A stretch of 19,077 nucleotides of DNA from positions 1 through 19,077 of the forward strand of contig DATMTS010000029.1 of the NCBI GenBank assembly GCA_035564555.1, given 5' to 3'. Position numbers and translations under genes: made by a program. Source of the stretch: DATMTS01 sp035564555 (lineage in GTDB: Bacteria > Actinomycetota > Actinomycetes > Actinomycetales > Microbacteriaceae). How positions within the stretch are numbered: the stretch's first letter is position 1; the number at the start of each line of letters is the position of its first letter. A model generated the notes under the pieces. It saw nothing but the letters and a program-made list of their open reading frames with translations, ran no database searches and had not been told where the DNA came from. This document shows, piece after piece, positions 8,128 to 15,588 of this stretch.

Positions 8128-9729
8128 CTACTTGACGAGTGGGAACAGGATGGTCTCGCGAATTCCCAGCCCTGTGAGCGCCATGAGCAGCCGATCGATG
8201 CCCATGCCCATGCCGCCCGAGGGAGGCATCCCGAATTCCAGAGCGCGCAGGAACTCCTCGTCGAGGCGCATCGCTTCGTCGTCGCCCGCTGCCGCGAGCC
8301 GCGCCTGTTCGACGAATCGATCGCGCTGCACGACCGGATCGACCAGTTCGGAGTAGCCGGTCGCCAACTCGAATCCCCGGATGTAGAGGTCCCACTTCTC
8401 GACAGCGCCGGGAATCGAGCGGTGCTCGCGCACGAGCGGGGAGGTGTCCAACGGGAAGTCCATCACGAACGTCGGCCGGTGCAGCGCACCCTTGACGAAG
8501 TGCTCCCAGAGTTCTTCGACGTACTTTCCGGCGAGCGGATGCGGCACCTCGATGCCCTGGGCATCGGCGAGTTCGCGCAGCCTCTGGATCGGCGTGTCGG
8601 GCGTGATCTCGAGGTCGGCGGCCTGGGAGAGGCTCTCGTACATGGAGATCCGGTCCCATTCCCCGCCGAGGTCGTATTCGGTGCCGTCGGCCCAGGTCAC
8701 GACGTGGCTTCCGGAAGTCGCCGACGCGGCGTCCTGGATCAGCGTCTGCGTGAGTTCGGCCATCGTGTTGTAGTCGCCGTAGGCCTCGTACGCCTCGAGC
8801 ATCGCGAACTCCGGCGAGTGGGTCGAGTCGGCGCCCTCGTTGCGGAAGTTGCGGTTGATCTCGAACACCCGATCGATGCCGCCCACCACGGCGCGCTTGA
8901 GGAAGAGCTCGGGCGCGATGCGCAGGTACAGTTCGGTGTCGAACGCGTTGGAGTGCGTCACGAAAGGCCGGGCGGATGCCCCGCCGTGCATGGTCTGCAG
9001 CATCGGAGTCTCGACCTCGATGTAGCCGCGGGCGGTGAAGGTCGAGCGAAGCGAGGCGACCGCCTTGGCGCGGCTGATCACGTTGGTGCGAGCCTGCTCG
9101 CGGGCGATCAGGTCGAGGTAGCGGTTGCGAACCCGGGTCTCTTCGGAGAGCTCCGTGTGCAGGTTCGGCAGCGGCAGGATGGCCTTGGCCGCGATGCGCC
9201 ACTCGCTCACCATGATCGACAGTTCTCCACGGCGGCTCGAGACGACCTCGCCGAAGACGAAGACGTGATCGCCGAGGTCGACGAGTTCCTTCCAGCGAGC
9301 GAGGGACTCCTCGCCGACCGAGGCAAGGGAGACCATCGCCTGGATGCGTGATCCGTCTCCGGCCTGGAGCACGGCGAAGCACAGCTTGCCGGTGTTACGC
9401 AGGTGAACGGCTCGGCCCGCGATCCCGACCTCGACGCCGGTTCTCTCGTCGGCCTGCAGCGAGTCGTATCGCTCGCGCAACTGCGGAATCGTGGCGGTGA
9501 TCGGCACCGAGACCGGGTACGCCCCGCCTGCGGCATCCGTCGCTTCGGCGATCAGGCGCTCTCGTTTGGCTAGGCGAACGGACTTCTGCTCACTGATCTC
9601 GAGGTCGCTGAGCTGAGCGTCGCCCGGTTCGGCCGCAGGCACGCCGGCGCCGCGCGGGTCGGCAGCGCGCGCATCGGCGCTCGGGTCGATATCGGCGCGT
9701 TCGGGGGTCGGCGTCTGCGGCTCTGCCAT
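8128..9729 (-). CDS. lysS: Lysyl-tRNA synthetase, class II
   Basis: This 533-residue cytoplasmic enzyme attaches lysine to tRNA-Lys. A roughly 45-residue Pro/Ala/acidic-rich, probably disordered leader comes first. Then come an OB-fold anticodon-binding domain (about 98-185, VGIAGRAVHLRNTGKLCFAVL) and the class II core: motif 1 FTARGYIEVETPML (231-244), motif 2 RVFEINRNFRNEGADSTHSPEF (287-308, in parts FRNEG and THSPEF), and motif 3 GMGMGIDRLL (506-515). All motifs are intact. ATG 9729 is preceded by AAAGA and GGAG. It is the last gene of the PH-DUF2520-panC operon, 43 bases after panC. In mycobacteria the same lysS lies between the pantothenate genes and lsr2-clpC. Confidence 0.96.
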   Translation of the reverse strand: MAEPQTPTPERADIDPSADARAADPRGAGVPAAEPGDAQLSDLEISEQKSVRLAKRERLIAEATDAAGGAYPVSVPITATIPQLRERYDSLQADERTGVEVGIAGRAVHLRNTGKLCFAVLQAGDGSRIQAMVSLASVGEESLARWKELVDLGDHVFVFGEVVSSRRGELSIMVSEWRIAAKAILPLPNLHTELSEETRVRNRYLDLIAREQARTNVISRAKAVASLRSTFTARGYIEVETPMLQTMHGGASARPFVTHSNAFDTELYLRIAPELFLKRAVVGGIDRVFEINRNFRNEGADSTHSPEFAMLEAYEAYGDYNTMAELTQTLIQDAASATSGSHVVTWADGTEYDLGGEWDRISMYESLSQAADLEITPDTPIQRLRELADAQGIEVPHPLAGKYVEELWEHFVKGALHRPTFVMDFPLDTSPLVREHRSIPGAVEKWDLYIRGFELATGYSELVDPVVQRDRFVEQARLAAAGDDEAMRLDEEFLRALEFGMPPSGGMGMGIDRLLMALTGLGIRETILFPLVK

Positions 9730-9772
9730 GCTCCGGTCTTTCTGCTGCTGCCGGCCGCCGGCGTCGAGCCGG

Positions 9773-10618
9773 TCAGCCGAGGTGCAGCGATGCGTTGTCG
9801 ATGAGGCGGGTGCTTCCCACCCGGGCGGCCACCAAGAGGATCGCCGGCCCGCGGTAGTCGTCCGCGACCGGCAGGAACGTCGCCGGATCGACGATGACGA
9901 GGTAGTCCAGCTTAACCGCCCGCTCGCCGTCGAATCGCATCGAGGCCGCCCGACGTGCCGCCGCCGCACCGCCGGCTGCCGCGTCGCCGGCATCCGAGAG
10001 TGCCGCGGAGAGCGCGACCGCTGCCCGTCGCTCCGACTGATCCAGGTAGCGGTTGCGACTGGAGAGCGCGAGCCCGTCGCCTTCGCGCACCGTCGGTTCC
10101 ACTTCGACACAGACCGGCAGATCGAGGTCGCGCAGCATGCGCCGCACCAGGAACACCTGCTGCGCATCCTTCTGTCCGAAGACGGTCACGCCCGGTTGCA
10201 CGATGTTCAGCAGCTTCGCGACGACCGTGAGCATGCCATCGAAATGCCCCGGCCGCGAGGCTCCTTCGTAGAGCGAGCCCACTTCGCCGGCGGTGATCCG
10301 CGTTGCGATGGGACCGTCCGGATACATTTCACCGGTCGACGGCGCGAAGACCAGGTCGGCCAGCGCGTCCAGTACGACGACATCGGCGTCCAGGGTGCGG
10401 GGATACCGGTCGAGGTCCTCAGAAGGCCCGAACTGCAGCGGGTTGACGAAGATCGACACCACCACCACGTCGGCGACGGCACGAGCGCGCCGCACCAGCG
10501 CCAGGTGGCCGGCGTGCAACGCTCCCATCGTCGCCACCAGCGCGACGCGTCGACCGGCGGAACGATGAGGTGCGAGGGCGGCTCGCAACCCGTCGATGGT
10601 GGTATGGATGTCGGTCAT
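9773..10618 (-). CDS. panC: Pantothenate synthetase (pantoate--beta-alanine ligase)
   Basis: This 281-residue cytoplasmic enzyme condenses pantoate with beta-alanine using ATP, the last step to vitamin B5. Landmarks: MGALHAGH (31-38, the HIGH-like ATP site), FVNPLQFGPSEDLDRYPR, GHFDGMLTVVAKLLNIVQP, FGQKDAQQ and the KMSKS-equivalent ALSSRNRYL. Length matches the family. ATG 10618 overlaps the stop of the DUF2520 gene by 4 bases (ATGA), so translation is probably coupled. The frame extends six codons further upstream, but that start would overlap more and lacks support. panD (the beta-alanine source) and coaX, which often follow panC in actinobacteria, are not here; lysS follows directly. Confidence 0.95.
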   Translation of the reverse strand: MTDIHTTIDGLRAALAPHRSAGRRVALVATMGALHAGHLALVRRARAVADVVVVSIFVNPLQFGPSEDLDRYPRTLDADVVVLDALADLVFAPSTGEMYPDGPIATRITAGEVGSLYEGASRPGHFDGMLTVVAKLLNIVQPGVTVFGQKDAQQVFLVRRMLRDLDLPVCVEVEPTVREGDGLALSSRNRYLDQSERRAAVALSAALSDAGDAAAGGAAAARRAASMRFDGERAVKLDYLVIVDPATFLPVADDYRGPAILLVAARVGSTRLIDNASLHLG

Positions 10619-11370
10619 CGCGTTCCTCCGGGCCACTGGTCGTCGCCGGTGCTCCCCAGATCGCCCAGGTCGAGGGCGGTGGGCGCGCCGGCAGTGCGCA
10701 GCGCCTCGTCGACGGTCGAGCGGATCAGCGAGCTGAGGTACCCGCCGGGGTTCTCCACGCCGAGCCCGGCGAGGATGCCGCTGGCCTGCTCGACGATGGC
10801 CCGGGAGAAGGTCGTTGCGGTCGCGATCGCCTCCGCGTACGCGCGCCTGTTCTCTTCACCGATCAGCACGGGTTCACCGCCCATCTCGACCACGAGCGCC
10901 TGGCCGATCGGCTGCACGGGACCGGGGGCGGTGACGGCGAAATACGTCTCGGCCAGACGCGCCAGATCGAGCCGGGTTCCGGTGAACGCCATCGCGGGGT
11001 GGATGGCCAGCGGAATGGCTCCCGCTGCGAGCGCGGGGCGCAACACCTCGATGCCGTGCGCCGCCGCGGTGTGCACGACGAGCTGTCCCGGTTGCCAGGC
11101 GCCGGTGGCTGCCAGACCGGAGACCAGGTCGCGCAACACGGCATCCGGCACGGCGAGCAGCACGAGTTCGCTGCGCTCGATGAGGTCGGGGATCTCCAGC
11201 AGCGGAACGCCGGGCAGCATGTCGCGTGCTCGCTCCCGGCTCGCCTCCGACACGGCGCTCACGCCCACGAGTGCATGCCCGGCACCGGCCAGCGCCGCAC
11301 CGAGCACGGGACCGACCCGTCCGGCTCCGACGATGCCGACGCCGAGCCGGCCGGAACGCTGGGCGCTCAC
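10615..11370 (-). CDS. Rossmann-like and DUF2520 domain protein (Rv3603c family)
   Basis: This 251-residue protein has a nucleotide-binding motif, VGIVGAGRVGPVLGAALAGAGH, near its N-terminus (written here as GAGRVG). It has the overall plan of 6-phosphogluconate or ketopantoate reductase-like dehydrogenases: Rossmann domain (about 8-125) followed by the all-helical DUF2520 domain with IHPAMAFTGTRLDL and NPGGYLSSLIRSTVDEAL. The reaction is unknown. GTG 11370 overlaps the upstream PH gene stop by 4 bases, and the gene's own stop overlaps the panC start. The frame runs further upstream, but only over the PH gene. The conserved neighbour panC (also in mycobacteria) suggests a link to pantothenate or CoA metabolism. 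That link is inference from position. Confidence 0.87.
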   Translation of the reverse strand: MSAQRSGRLGVGIVGAGRVGPVLGAALAGAGHALVGVSAVSEASRERARDMLPGVPLLEIPDLIERSELVLLAVPDAVLRDLVSGLAATGAWQPGQLVVHTAAAHGIEVLRPALAAGAIPLAIHPAMAFTGTRLDLARLAETYFAVTAPGPVQPIGQALVVEMGGEPVLIGEENRRAYAEAIATATTFSRAIVEQASGILAGLGVENPGGYLSSLIRSTVDEALRTAGAPTALDLGDLGSTGDDQWPGGTR

Positions 11371-13013
11371 GATGCGCTCCACCGGTGGGAGGTGTCTCGC
11401 CCTGCCCAGTCGATCGCGCCCGCGCCGACCAGGTCGAAGAAGGTGAGTGCGTCGTCGACGCCGATGACCGAAAGCCGTGGTCGCACCGGGCCTTCGACCG
11501 TGTGCACGGCTGCCGATGCGAGACCGAGAACCCGGTGCGCGGGACCTTGCTCCACCGTGACGCTCTGCAGCCGCGCCAGCGGAACGAACATCACCCGTCG
11601 CCATACGGCGCCGTGCCGCAGCACCACGTTGCCGTCGGCGATCGCGTATCCGGTGCGGCGCCACGAGAAGGGGCGCAGCCATCTGGCCCGCGGCGGCGCG
11701 GCGGTGAAGACGCTCTGGTCGGCCGCACGCGACATCGCGGCGCGGGCGATGCCGGTGCGCGCGGTGTCGTCCATTCCGGGAAGCAGCAGTGGCAGCACGC
11801 GCTCGACGTCTGTTGCGCTGCCGACCGGCAGCGTCGTGGTGTTGGCTTCGCCCGCCGCCCCTTTCTGCCGTGAGCGTCCCGCCGTGTTGATGCGCACCTG
11901 CCACCAACCGAACGGCCGCCAGAGCAGAGGCTGCAGGATCTCGACGGCATGGATGCGCCCGGGCGGGATGGTCTCACTGCTCGTCGTCAGGAGCCCGAAT
12001 CCCACGCGCACTCCGTCGCGGCTGCCCGAGATCGAATAGCGCAGCGACTTGCTGAAACGACGCGTGTAGAAGCCGAAGGCGCCGAGCACGCCCGGCAGGA
12101 TGGCGAGCAACACCCAGATGCGCCCGGTCGCCGCACCCAGGATGATCGCCGCCAGCACGAGCAGCATCACGACCGTGAAGCCGCTGAAGATCAGGGAACC
12201 GGCCAGTCGCGCCGGGTGCATCTTGACGATCGAGTCGGGCGGGGCAGCATCCGGGTCGAGGTCGGCCGGCGTGATGAACTCGTCGACCCGGTTGACGACC
12301 AGATCGGAGAACCCGCCGGCCCGCGAGCGCTGCGCCGACGGTGCGAACCCTTGCGCATCCGCCACGGCCGGTGCACCGTCGATCGGCTCCGGGCCGGGCG
12401 GTGGCGCGGCGGCCTGGCTCGGTGAAACCGCCTGCGCCCGCGCCCCGGAGGCGAGCCGCAGGATCTCACGGCGCAGTTGCTCGGCGGCGTGCGAATTCAG
12501 ATACGCCAGATGCAGGTTGGCATCGTGCCCGGCGACGACGATCTCGAGTTTCGCGGCGCCGACGATGCGTGCGAGCAACGGACGATGCAGGTTGATGCCC
12601 TGGATCCTGTCGAGGCGTGCCTTGCGGTGCGAGCGGGAGAAGATGCCGCTGCGCAACTCCACCGAGTCGTCGCCGACCCGGTAGGTCTGCATCCGCCAGG
12701 CCAGGTAGAAGCCGCCGATCGCGAGCAAAATCGCGATCGCGACGGCCAGCAGGGCCCAGCCGGTGAGGCCGCGGTTGTAGATCTCGTCGATCGGGTCGCC
12801 GCCGTACTGCGGCATGTGCACGAAGAAGTCGATGATGCGTTCGCGCAGGTTCGCGATGATGATGCCGAGCACCGCGATCAGGGCCACGCCACCGCGTAAC
12901 AGCGGCGTCAGCGGATGCAACCGGTGCCACTCGCCGTCGGCGAGGCCGGACTGCTGCGGCACGGTGCCGCCCGAGTGCGGCACGACGGGCGGTCGGGCTT
13001 CCTGCTCGCTCAC
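11367..13013 (-). CDS. Membrane protein with three bacterial PH domains (YdbT-like)
   Basis: This 548-residue protein has paired membrane helices at about 41-55 and 86-104 and again at 270-290 and 298-316. Three bPH_2-type domains lie at about 108-190, 322-415 and 452-532. The PH repeats show their typical pieces: YRVGDDSVELRSGIFSRSHR with ARLDRIQGINLHRPLLARIVG; YSISGSRDGVRVGFG; and GNVVLRHGAVWRR with PLARLQSVTVEQGPAHRVLGLASA. A Pro/Ala-rich linker (190-235) joins the first and second units. GTG 13013 overlaps the stop of the smaller PH gene by 4 bases. The ydbS-ydbT pair recurs across Gram-positive bacteria; B. subtilis members have been linked to resistance to certain secreted toxins. The long open frame upstream to 13853 is a shadow over the smaller PH gene. 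Confidence 0.87.
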   Translation of the reverse strand: MSEQEARPPVVPHSGGTVPQQSGLADGEWHRLHPLTPLLRGGVALIAVLGIIIANLRERIIDFFVHMPQYGGDPIDEIYNRGLTGWALLAVAIAILLAIGGFYLAWRMQTYRVGDDSVELRSGIFSRSHRKARLDRIQGINLHRPLLARIVGAAKLEIVVAGHDANLHLAYLNSHAAEQLRREILRLASGARAQAVSPSQAAAPPPGPEPIDGAPAVADAQGFAPSAQRSRAGGFSDLVVNRVDEFITPADLDPDAAPPDSIVKMHPARLAGSLIFSGFTVVMLLVLAAIILGAATGRIWVLLAILPGVLGAFGFYTRRFSKSLRYSISGSRDGVRVGFGLLTTSSETIPPGRIHAVEILQPLLWRPFGWWQVRINTAGRSRQKGAAGEANTTTLPVGSATDVERVLPLLLPGMDDTARTGIARAAMSRAADQSVFTAAPPRARWLRPFSWRRTGYAIADGNVVLRHGAVWRRVMFVPLARLQSVTVEQGPAHRVLGLASAAVHTVEGPVRPRLSVIGVDDALTFFDLVGAGAIDWAGRDTSHRWSAS

Positions 13014-13489
13014 AGGCCCGTCCGGCGGCTTTCGGCCAGGGTGACCAGGCGGTCGCGCAGTGTCGCCGCGTCGTCTTCGGGCAACCCGGGGATCTCGATG
13101 CCGCTGGATGCCGCTGCCGTGACGAACTTGAGGTCGGCGAGACCGAGCATGCGAGCGACCGGACCGCGCGTGACATCCACCAGCTGCATCCGGCCGTACG
13201 GCACCGAGACGAAGCGCTGGAACATGATGCCTCGCCGCATCAGCAGGTCGTCGTCGCGCAGCCGGTACCCGATGGCACGCGCGCGACGCCCCGCGATGAT
13301 CAGTTGCACGACCGTCACGACGCCGATCACGATAAGCGCTATCCACGCCCACGACCACTGCAGCACGAGCCAGCAGAACAGCGCGATCGCCGCGGCCACC
13401 ACGCCGCCGACGAAGGAACCGACGAGCACGACGACGACGTACTTGGGCGAGACGCGGTTCCAGTCGGTCTGAATGTCCAGGCGCTGCAT
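13010..13489 (-). CDS. Membrane protein with one bacterial PH domain (YdbS-like)
   Basis: This 159-residue protein has a short N-terminal segment (MQRLDIQTDWNRVSPKYV), two adjacent membrane helices (about 17-65) and one bPH_2 domain: YRLRDDDLLMRRGIMFQRFVSVPYGRMQLVDVTRGPVARMLGLADLKFVTA (about 75-125, given here for order: YRLRDDDLL, VPYGRMQ, GPVARMLGLADL). It is the usual small partner of the three-PH protein encoded next. ATG 13489 is preceded by GGGAG at a good distance; an in-frame ATG at 13525 lies too near the -10 box. It is the first gene of the operon reaching lysS, and its stop overlaps the next start (GTGA). Ligand unknown. Confidence 0.88.
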   Translation of the reverse strand: MQRLDIQTDWNRVSPKYVVVVLVGSFVGGVVAAAIALFCWLVLQWSWAWIALIVIGVVTVVQLIIAGRRARAIGYRLRDDDLLMRRGIMFQRFVSVPYGRMQLVDVTRGPVARMLGLADLKFVTAAASSGIEIPGLPEDDAATLRDRLVTLAESRRTGL

Positions 13490-13527
13490 CCCATTGCTCC
13501 CGACGGCCGACTGACAGGTCGTCATCC

Positions 13528-13533
13528 ATCGTA
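13528..13533 (-). promoter_or_regulatory. -10 box of the PH-DUF2520-panC-lysS operon
   Basis: TACGAT on the minus strand, 38 bases upstream of ATG 13489, would start transcription near 13521. This leaves a short leader containing the GGGAG ribosome binding site. A -35 is not obvious. It is the best candidate in the 169-base divergent gap. Confidence 0.4.
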
Positions 13534-13598
13534 GTCGCGGTGCCGGCGGGCAGCCCGATCGAGCAGATCTGGAGAAGCAGCGGATGCCCCGCGGTGCC

Positions 13599-13604
13599 TA
13601 GCAT
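13599..13604 (+). promoter_or_regulatory. -10 box of the DUF1801 gene
   Basis: TAGCAT on the plus strand, 54 bases before ATG 13659, predicts a leader of about 48 bases containing the GGAAGGG ribosome binding site at 13644-13650. No clear -35 is present. Confidence 0.35.
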
Positions 13605-13658
13605 GGGGATCATCGACATCGTGTCGTGCACATCGGGTCGCACGGAAGGGAACCTGCA

Positions 13659-14108
13659 ATGACTGACGCGAAGAAGAAGACGTACGAGGGCTTCACAGCG
13701 GAAGAACGAGCCGCGATGAAGGAGTACGCCGACGAGCTGAAGACCACCGCGCGACGTGGTTCGCGCGCGACGAAGGAGGACGGCGAGAAAGACGTGCTCG
13801 CGAAGATCGCCCAGATGGCCGACGCGGATCGCTTGCTGGCGGAACGGGTGCACGCCATCGTCAAGGAGGCAGTTCCCGAACTCGCCCCGCGCACGTGGTA
13901 CGGAATGCCGGCCTACGCGAAGGACGGCGCCGTGATCTGCTTTTTCAAGCCCGGCGCGAAGTTCAAGATGCGGTACTCAGAACTCGGTTTCAGCGACAAG
14001 GCGAATCTCGACGACGGCGAGATGTGGCCCAGCGCCTACGCCCTCGTGAAGCTGACCGGCGCCGAGGAGAAGAAGATCGCCGCGCTGGTGAAGCACGCGG
14101 CAAGCTGA
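13659..14108 (+). CDS. DUF1801 domain protein (YdhG/YjbR-like fold)
   Basis: This 149-residue soluble protein starts MTDAKKKTYEGFTAEERAA (a charged, helical N-terminus). The DUF1801 core follows: RVHAIVKEAVPELAPRTWYGMPAYAKDGAVICFFKPGAKFKMRYSELGF (about 60-110; diagnostic pieces are WYGMPAY and VICFFKP). Relatives are sometimes annotated as iron chaperones, but the function is not established. ATG 13659 has GGAAGGG 8 bases upstream; the in-frame ATG at 13626 has no ribosome binding site. The gene stands alone on the plus strand between two minus-strand operons and appears to interrupt a gene order that is continuous in related actinobacteria. Its stop codon is part of a terminator-like hairpin. 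Confidence 0.85.
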   Translation: MTDAKKKTYEGFTAEERAAMKEYADELKTTARRGSRATKEDGEKDVLAKIAQMADADRLLAERVHAIVKEAVPELAPRTWYGMPAYAKDGAVICFFKPGAKFKMRYSELGFSDKANLDDGEMWPSAYALVKLTGAEEKKIAALVKHAAS

Positions 14109-14129
14109 CGACCCGGCCGCGGGTCGTCA
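14106..14129. terminator. Hairpin shared by convergent DUF1801 and DUF3180 genes
   Basis: TGACGACCCG (14106-14115) and CGGGTCGTCA (14120-14129) are exact complements around the tetraloop GCCG. The TGA stop of the DUF1801 gene opens the left arm. The DUF3180 stop is 12 bases to the right on the other strand. There is no T-run, so it would be a U-less stem of the type often found at actinobacterial gene ends, usable in both directions. Confidence 0.65.
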
Positions 14130-14140
14130 GGCTTCGGACC

Positions 14141-14620
14141 TCAGCGGGCCGGCGCCTGGTCGGCTGACGTCTCGTCCTCGTCGCTCGGCGGGGGGAGCGT
14201 GCAGAAGAACTCGGCGATCAGCCCGCCGATCATCAACGCGATGCCGCCGAATGCGACGGCGGCCGTCAGCCAGACGCTCGCAGAGCCGGGCAACACCGAC
14301 CGCGTGAGCACGTAGATCAACATCCCGACGCCGACCCCGCCCAGCAGCGACCCGGTCAGACTGCATGCCTTGGCCAGAACGGCGACGCGCATGGCGCGAA
14401 ACGGGTCGATGTGGGTCTTGACGTCCGCATGCACGGCTCGTCGCACCGGCAACGCGAGCAGAACCACGATGACACCGATCGCGATGAGCGTGACCGGCAG
14501 TGCCAGTGGCGGAATCAGCAGGGGGCTGCCGGTGCCCACGAGCGCCGTCTCCAGCAGGAAGCCGACGGCCAGGCCGAGCACTCCGATTGCCATCAAAGAG
14601 GTGGCGTGCGTGCGCTTCAT
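14141..14620 (-). CDS. DUF3180 membrane protein
   Basis: This 159-residue protein has four predicted membrane helices (about 8-30, 35-57, 87-108 and 115-140) and a short acidic C-terminal tail (PPSDEDETSADQ). It matches the actinobacterial DUF3180 family, which typically follows folK (Rv3605c in M. tuberculosis). Function unknown. ATG 14620 overlaps the folK stop by 4 bases (ATGA), so its translation is probably coupled to folate gene expression. It is the last gene of the ftsH-fol operon. Confidence 0.85.
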   Translation of the reverse strand: MKRTHATSLMAIGVLGLAVGFLLETALVGTGSPLLIPPLALPVTLIAIGVIVVLLALPVRRAVHADVKTHIDPFRAMRVAVLAKACSLTGSLLGGVGVGMLIYVLTRSVLPGSASVWLTAAVAFGGIALMIGGLIAEFFCTLPPPSDEDETSADQAPAR

Positions 14621-15186
14621 GCCTGACCGCCTTCCTCATCGGATCGGGCAGCGGTGTGGTACTCCTCGACCCGATCGGTGGTGTGAGCGGCGAGTTCGGT
14701 GACCCGCCCGTGGCCGGGCAGCACGGCATCCGGGTCCACCTGCAGCCATGGCACCAGCACGAACGCCCGCTCGGCGGCACGTGGATGCGGAAGCGTCAGC
14801 CGATCCGACTGCATGGTGCGCCCGTCGACGTCGATGATGTCGATGTCGAGGGTGCGATCGCCCCAGCGGTGCGAGCGCACCCGGCCGTGCGCGTCTTCGA
14901 TGCGCCCCACCGCGCCCAGGAGATCGAGCGGGTCGAGCGTGGTGCGGATCAACGCGACAGCGTTCAGATAGCGCGGCGCGGCATCGTCGACCCCGTCGAG
15001 GCGGAGCGCCGGGGTTTCGACGAACGGTGACACGGCCTGCACCTGGATACCCGCGGTCGCCTGCAGGTCGTCGATCGCGGCGTGCAGGGTCGCCTCCCGG
15101 TCGCCGAGATTGCTGCCCAGTGCGAGCACCGCCGGCACGTCCAGTCGCATCCGCTGCGGCCGCGGCGCGTGAACGCCGGGCGTCAC
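14617..15186 (-). CDS. folK: HPPK: 2-amino-4-hydroxy-6-hydroxymethyldihydropteridine diphosphokinase
   Basis: This 189-residue cytoplasmic enzyme transfers pyrophosphate from ATP to hydroxymethyldihydropterin, making the substrate of FolP. Signature parts: ALGSNLGDREATL (22-34), YLNAVALI (73-80), the catalytic RWGDRTLDIDI (107-117) with the two metal-binding aspartates D115 and D117, and LPHPRAAERAFVL (132-144). It starts with GTG 15186, overlapping the folB stop by 4 bases. An internal ATG at residue 13 is an alternative start just before the conserved part. The N-terminal 15 residues are not conserved. Confidence 0.94.
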   Translation of the reverse strand: MTPGVHAPRPQRMRLDVPAVLALGSNLGDREATLHAAIDDLQATAGIQVQAVSPFVETPALRLDGVDDAAPRYLNAVALIRTTLDPLDLLGAVGRIEDAHGRVRSHRWGDRTLDIDIIDVDGRTMQSDRLTLPHPRAAERAFVLVPWLQVDPDAVLPGHGRVTELAAHTTDRVEEYHTAARSDEEGGQA

Positions 15187-15578
15187 GGGGTCGCTCCGCT
15201 CTCGTGCCCCGGCTCGGCCGACGCCCGCTCGATCGTGACCGCGACGTCGTCGAACGGCACCGGGATCGGAGCGTTCGGCTTGTGCACGGTGACCCGGGTG
15301 CGCTGCACGCCGGGGAACCGCAGCGCGACCGATGCGACCCGTTCGGCGAGGGTCTCGATCAGGTCGACGGGATCGTGCAGGGCCGCCGAATGCACCGCTT
15401 CGGCGAGTTCGCCGTAGTGCACCGTGGCGCCGAGATCGTCGCCGCGTGCCGCGGGCGCAAGGGCCAGCCAGACAGTCACATCGATGACGAAGTCCTGCCC
15501 GTTCTCTCGTTCGAAGTCGAAGACCCCGTGGTGGGCGTGCACGCGCAGGCCGGTGAGCGAGATGCTGTCGGTCGTCAT
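15183..15578 (-). CDS. folB: Dihydroneopterin aldolase
   Basis: This 131-residue enzyme cleaves dihydroneopterin to 6-hydroxymethyldihydropterin and glycolaldehyde. Landmarks: LTGLRVHAHHGVFDFERENGQDF (8-30; pterin site around HHGVFDFE), VHYGELAE (53-60), DLIETLAERVA (72-82), and VHKPNAPIP (98-106) with catalytic lysine K100. ATG 15578 is preceded by GAGG at 8 bases. An in-frame ATG at 15596 would overlap folP by 8 bases and has no better signal. It lies 10 bases after the folP stop and overlaps the folK start. Confidence 0.94.
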   Translation of the reverse strand: MTTDSISLTGLRVHAHHGVFDFERENGQDFVIDVTVWLALAPAARGDDLGATVHYGELAEAVHSAALHDPVDLIETLAERVASVALRFPGVQRTRVTVHKPNAPIPVPFDDVAVTIERASAEPGHESGATP

Positions 15579-15588
15579 GACACCATCC

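Noticed and set aside
9730..10167. Extended 679-residue lysS frame
   Set aside because: The extra part runs over panC in the wrong frame. ATG 9729 with upstream GGAG gives a normal-length synthetase.
9728..12039. Two long plus-strand frames (572 and 489 residues) opposite panC, DUF2520 and the PH gene
   Set aside because: They are antisense to genes with clear motifs and overlapping starts. No domain or ribosome binding site supports them.
13014..13853. Apparent fusion making the large PH protein 828 residues long
   Set aside because: The extra N-terminal part is the smaller PH gene read in another frame. A GTG start with a 4-base overlap at 13013 explains the gene.
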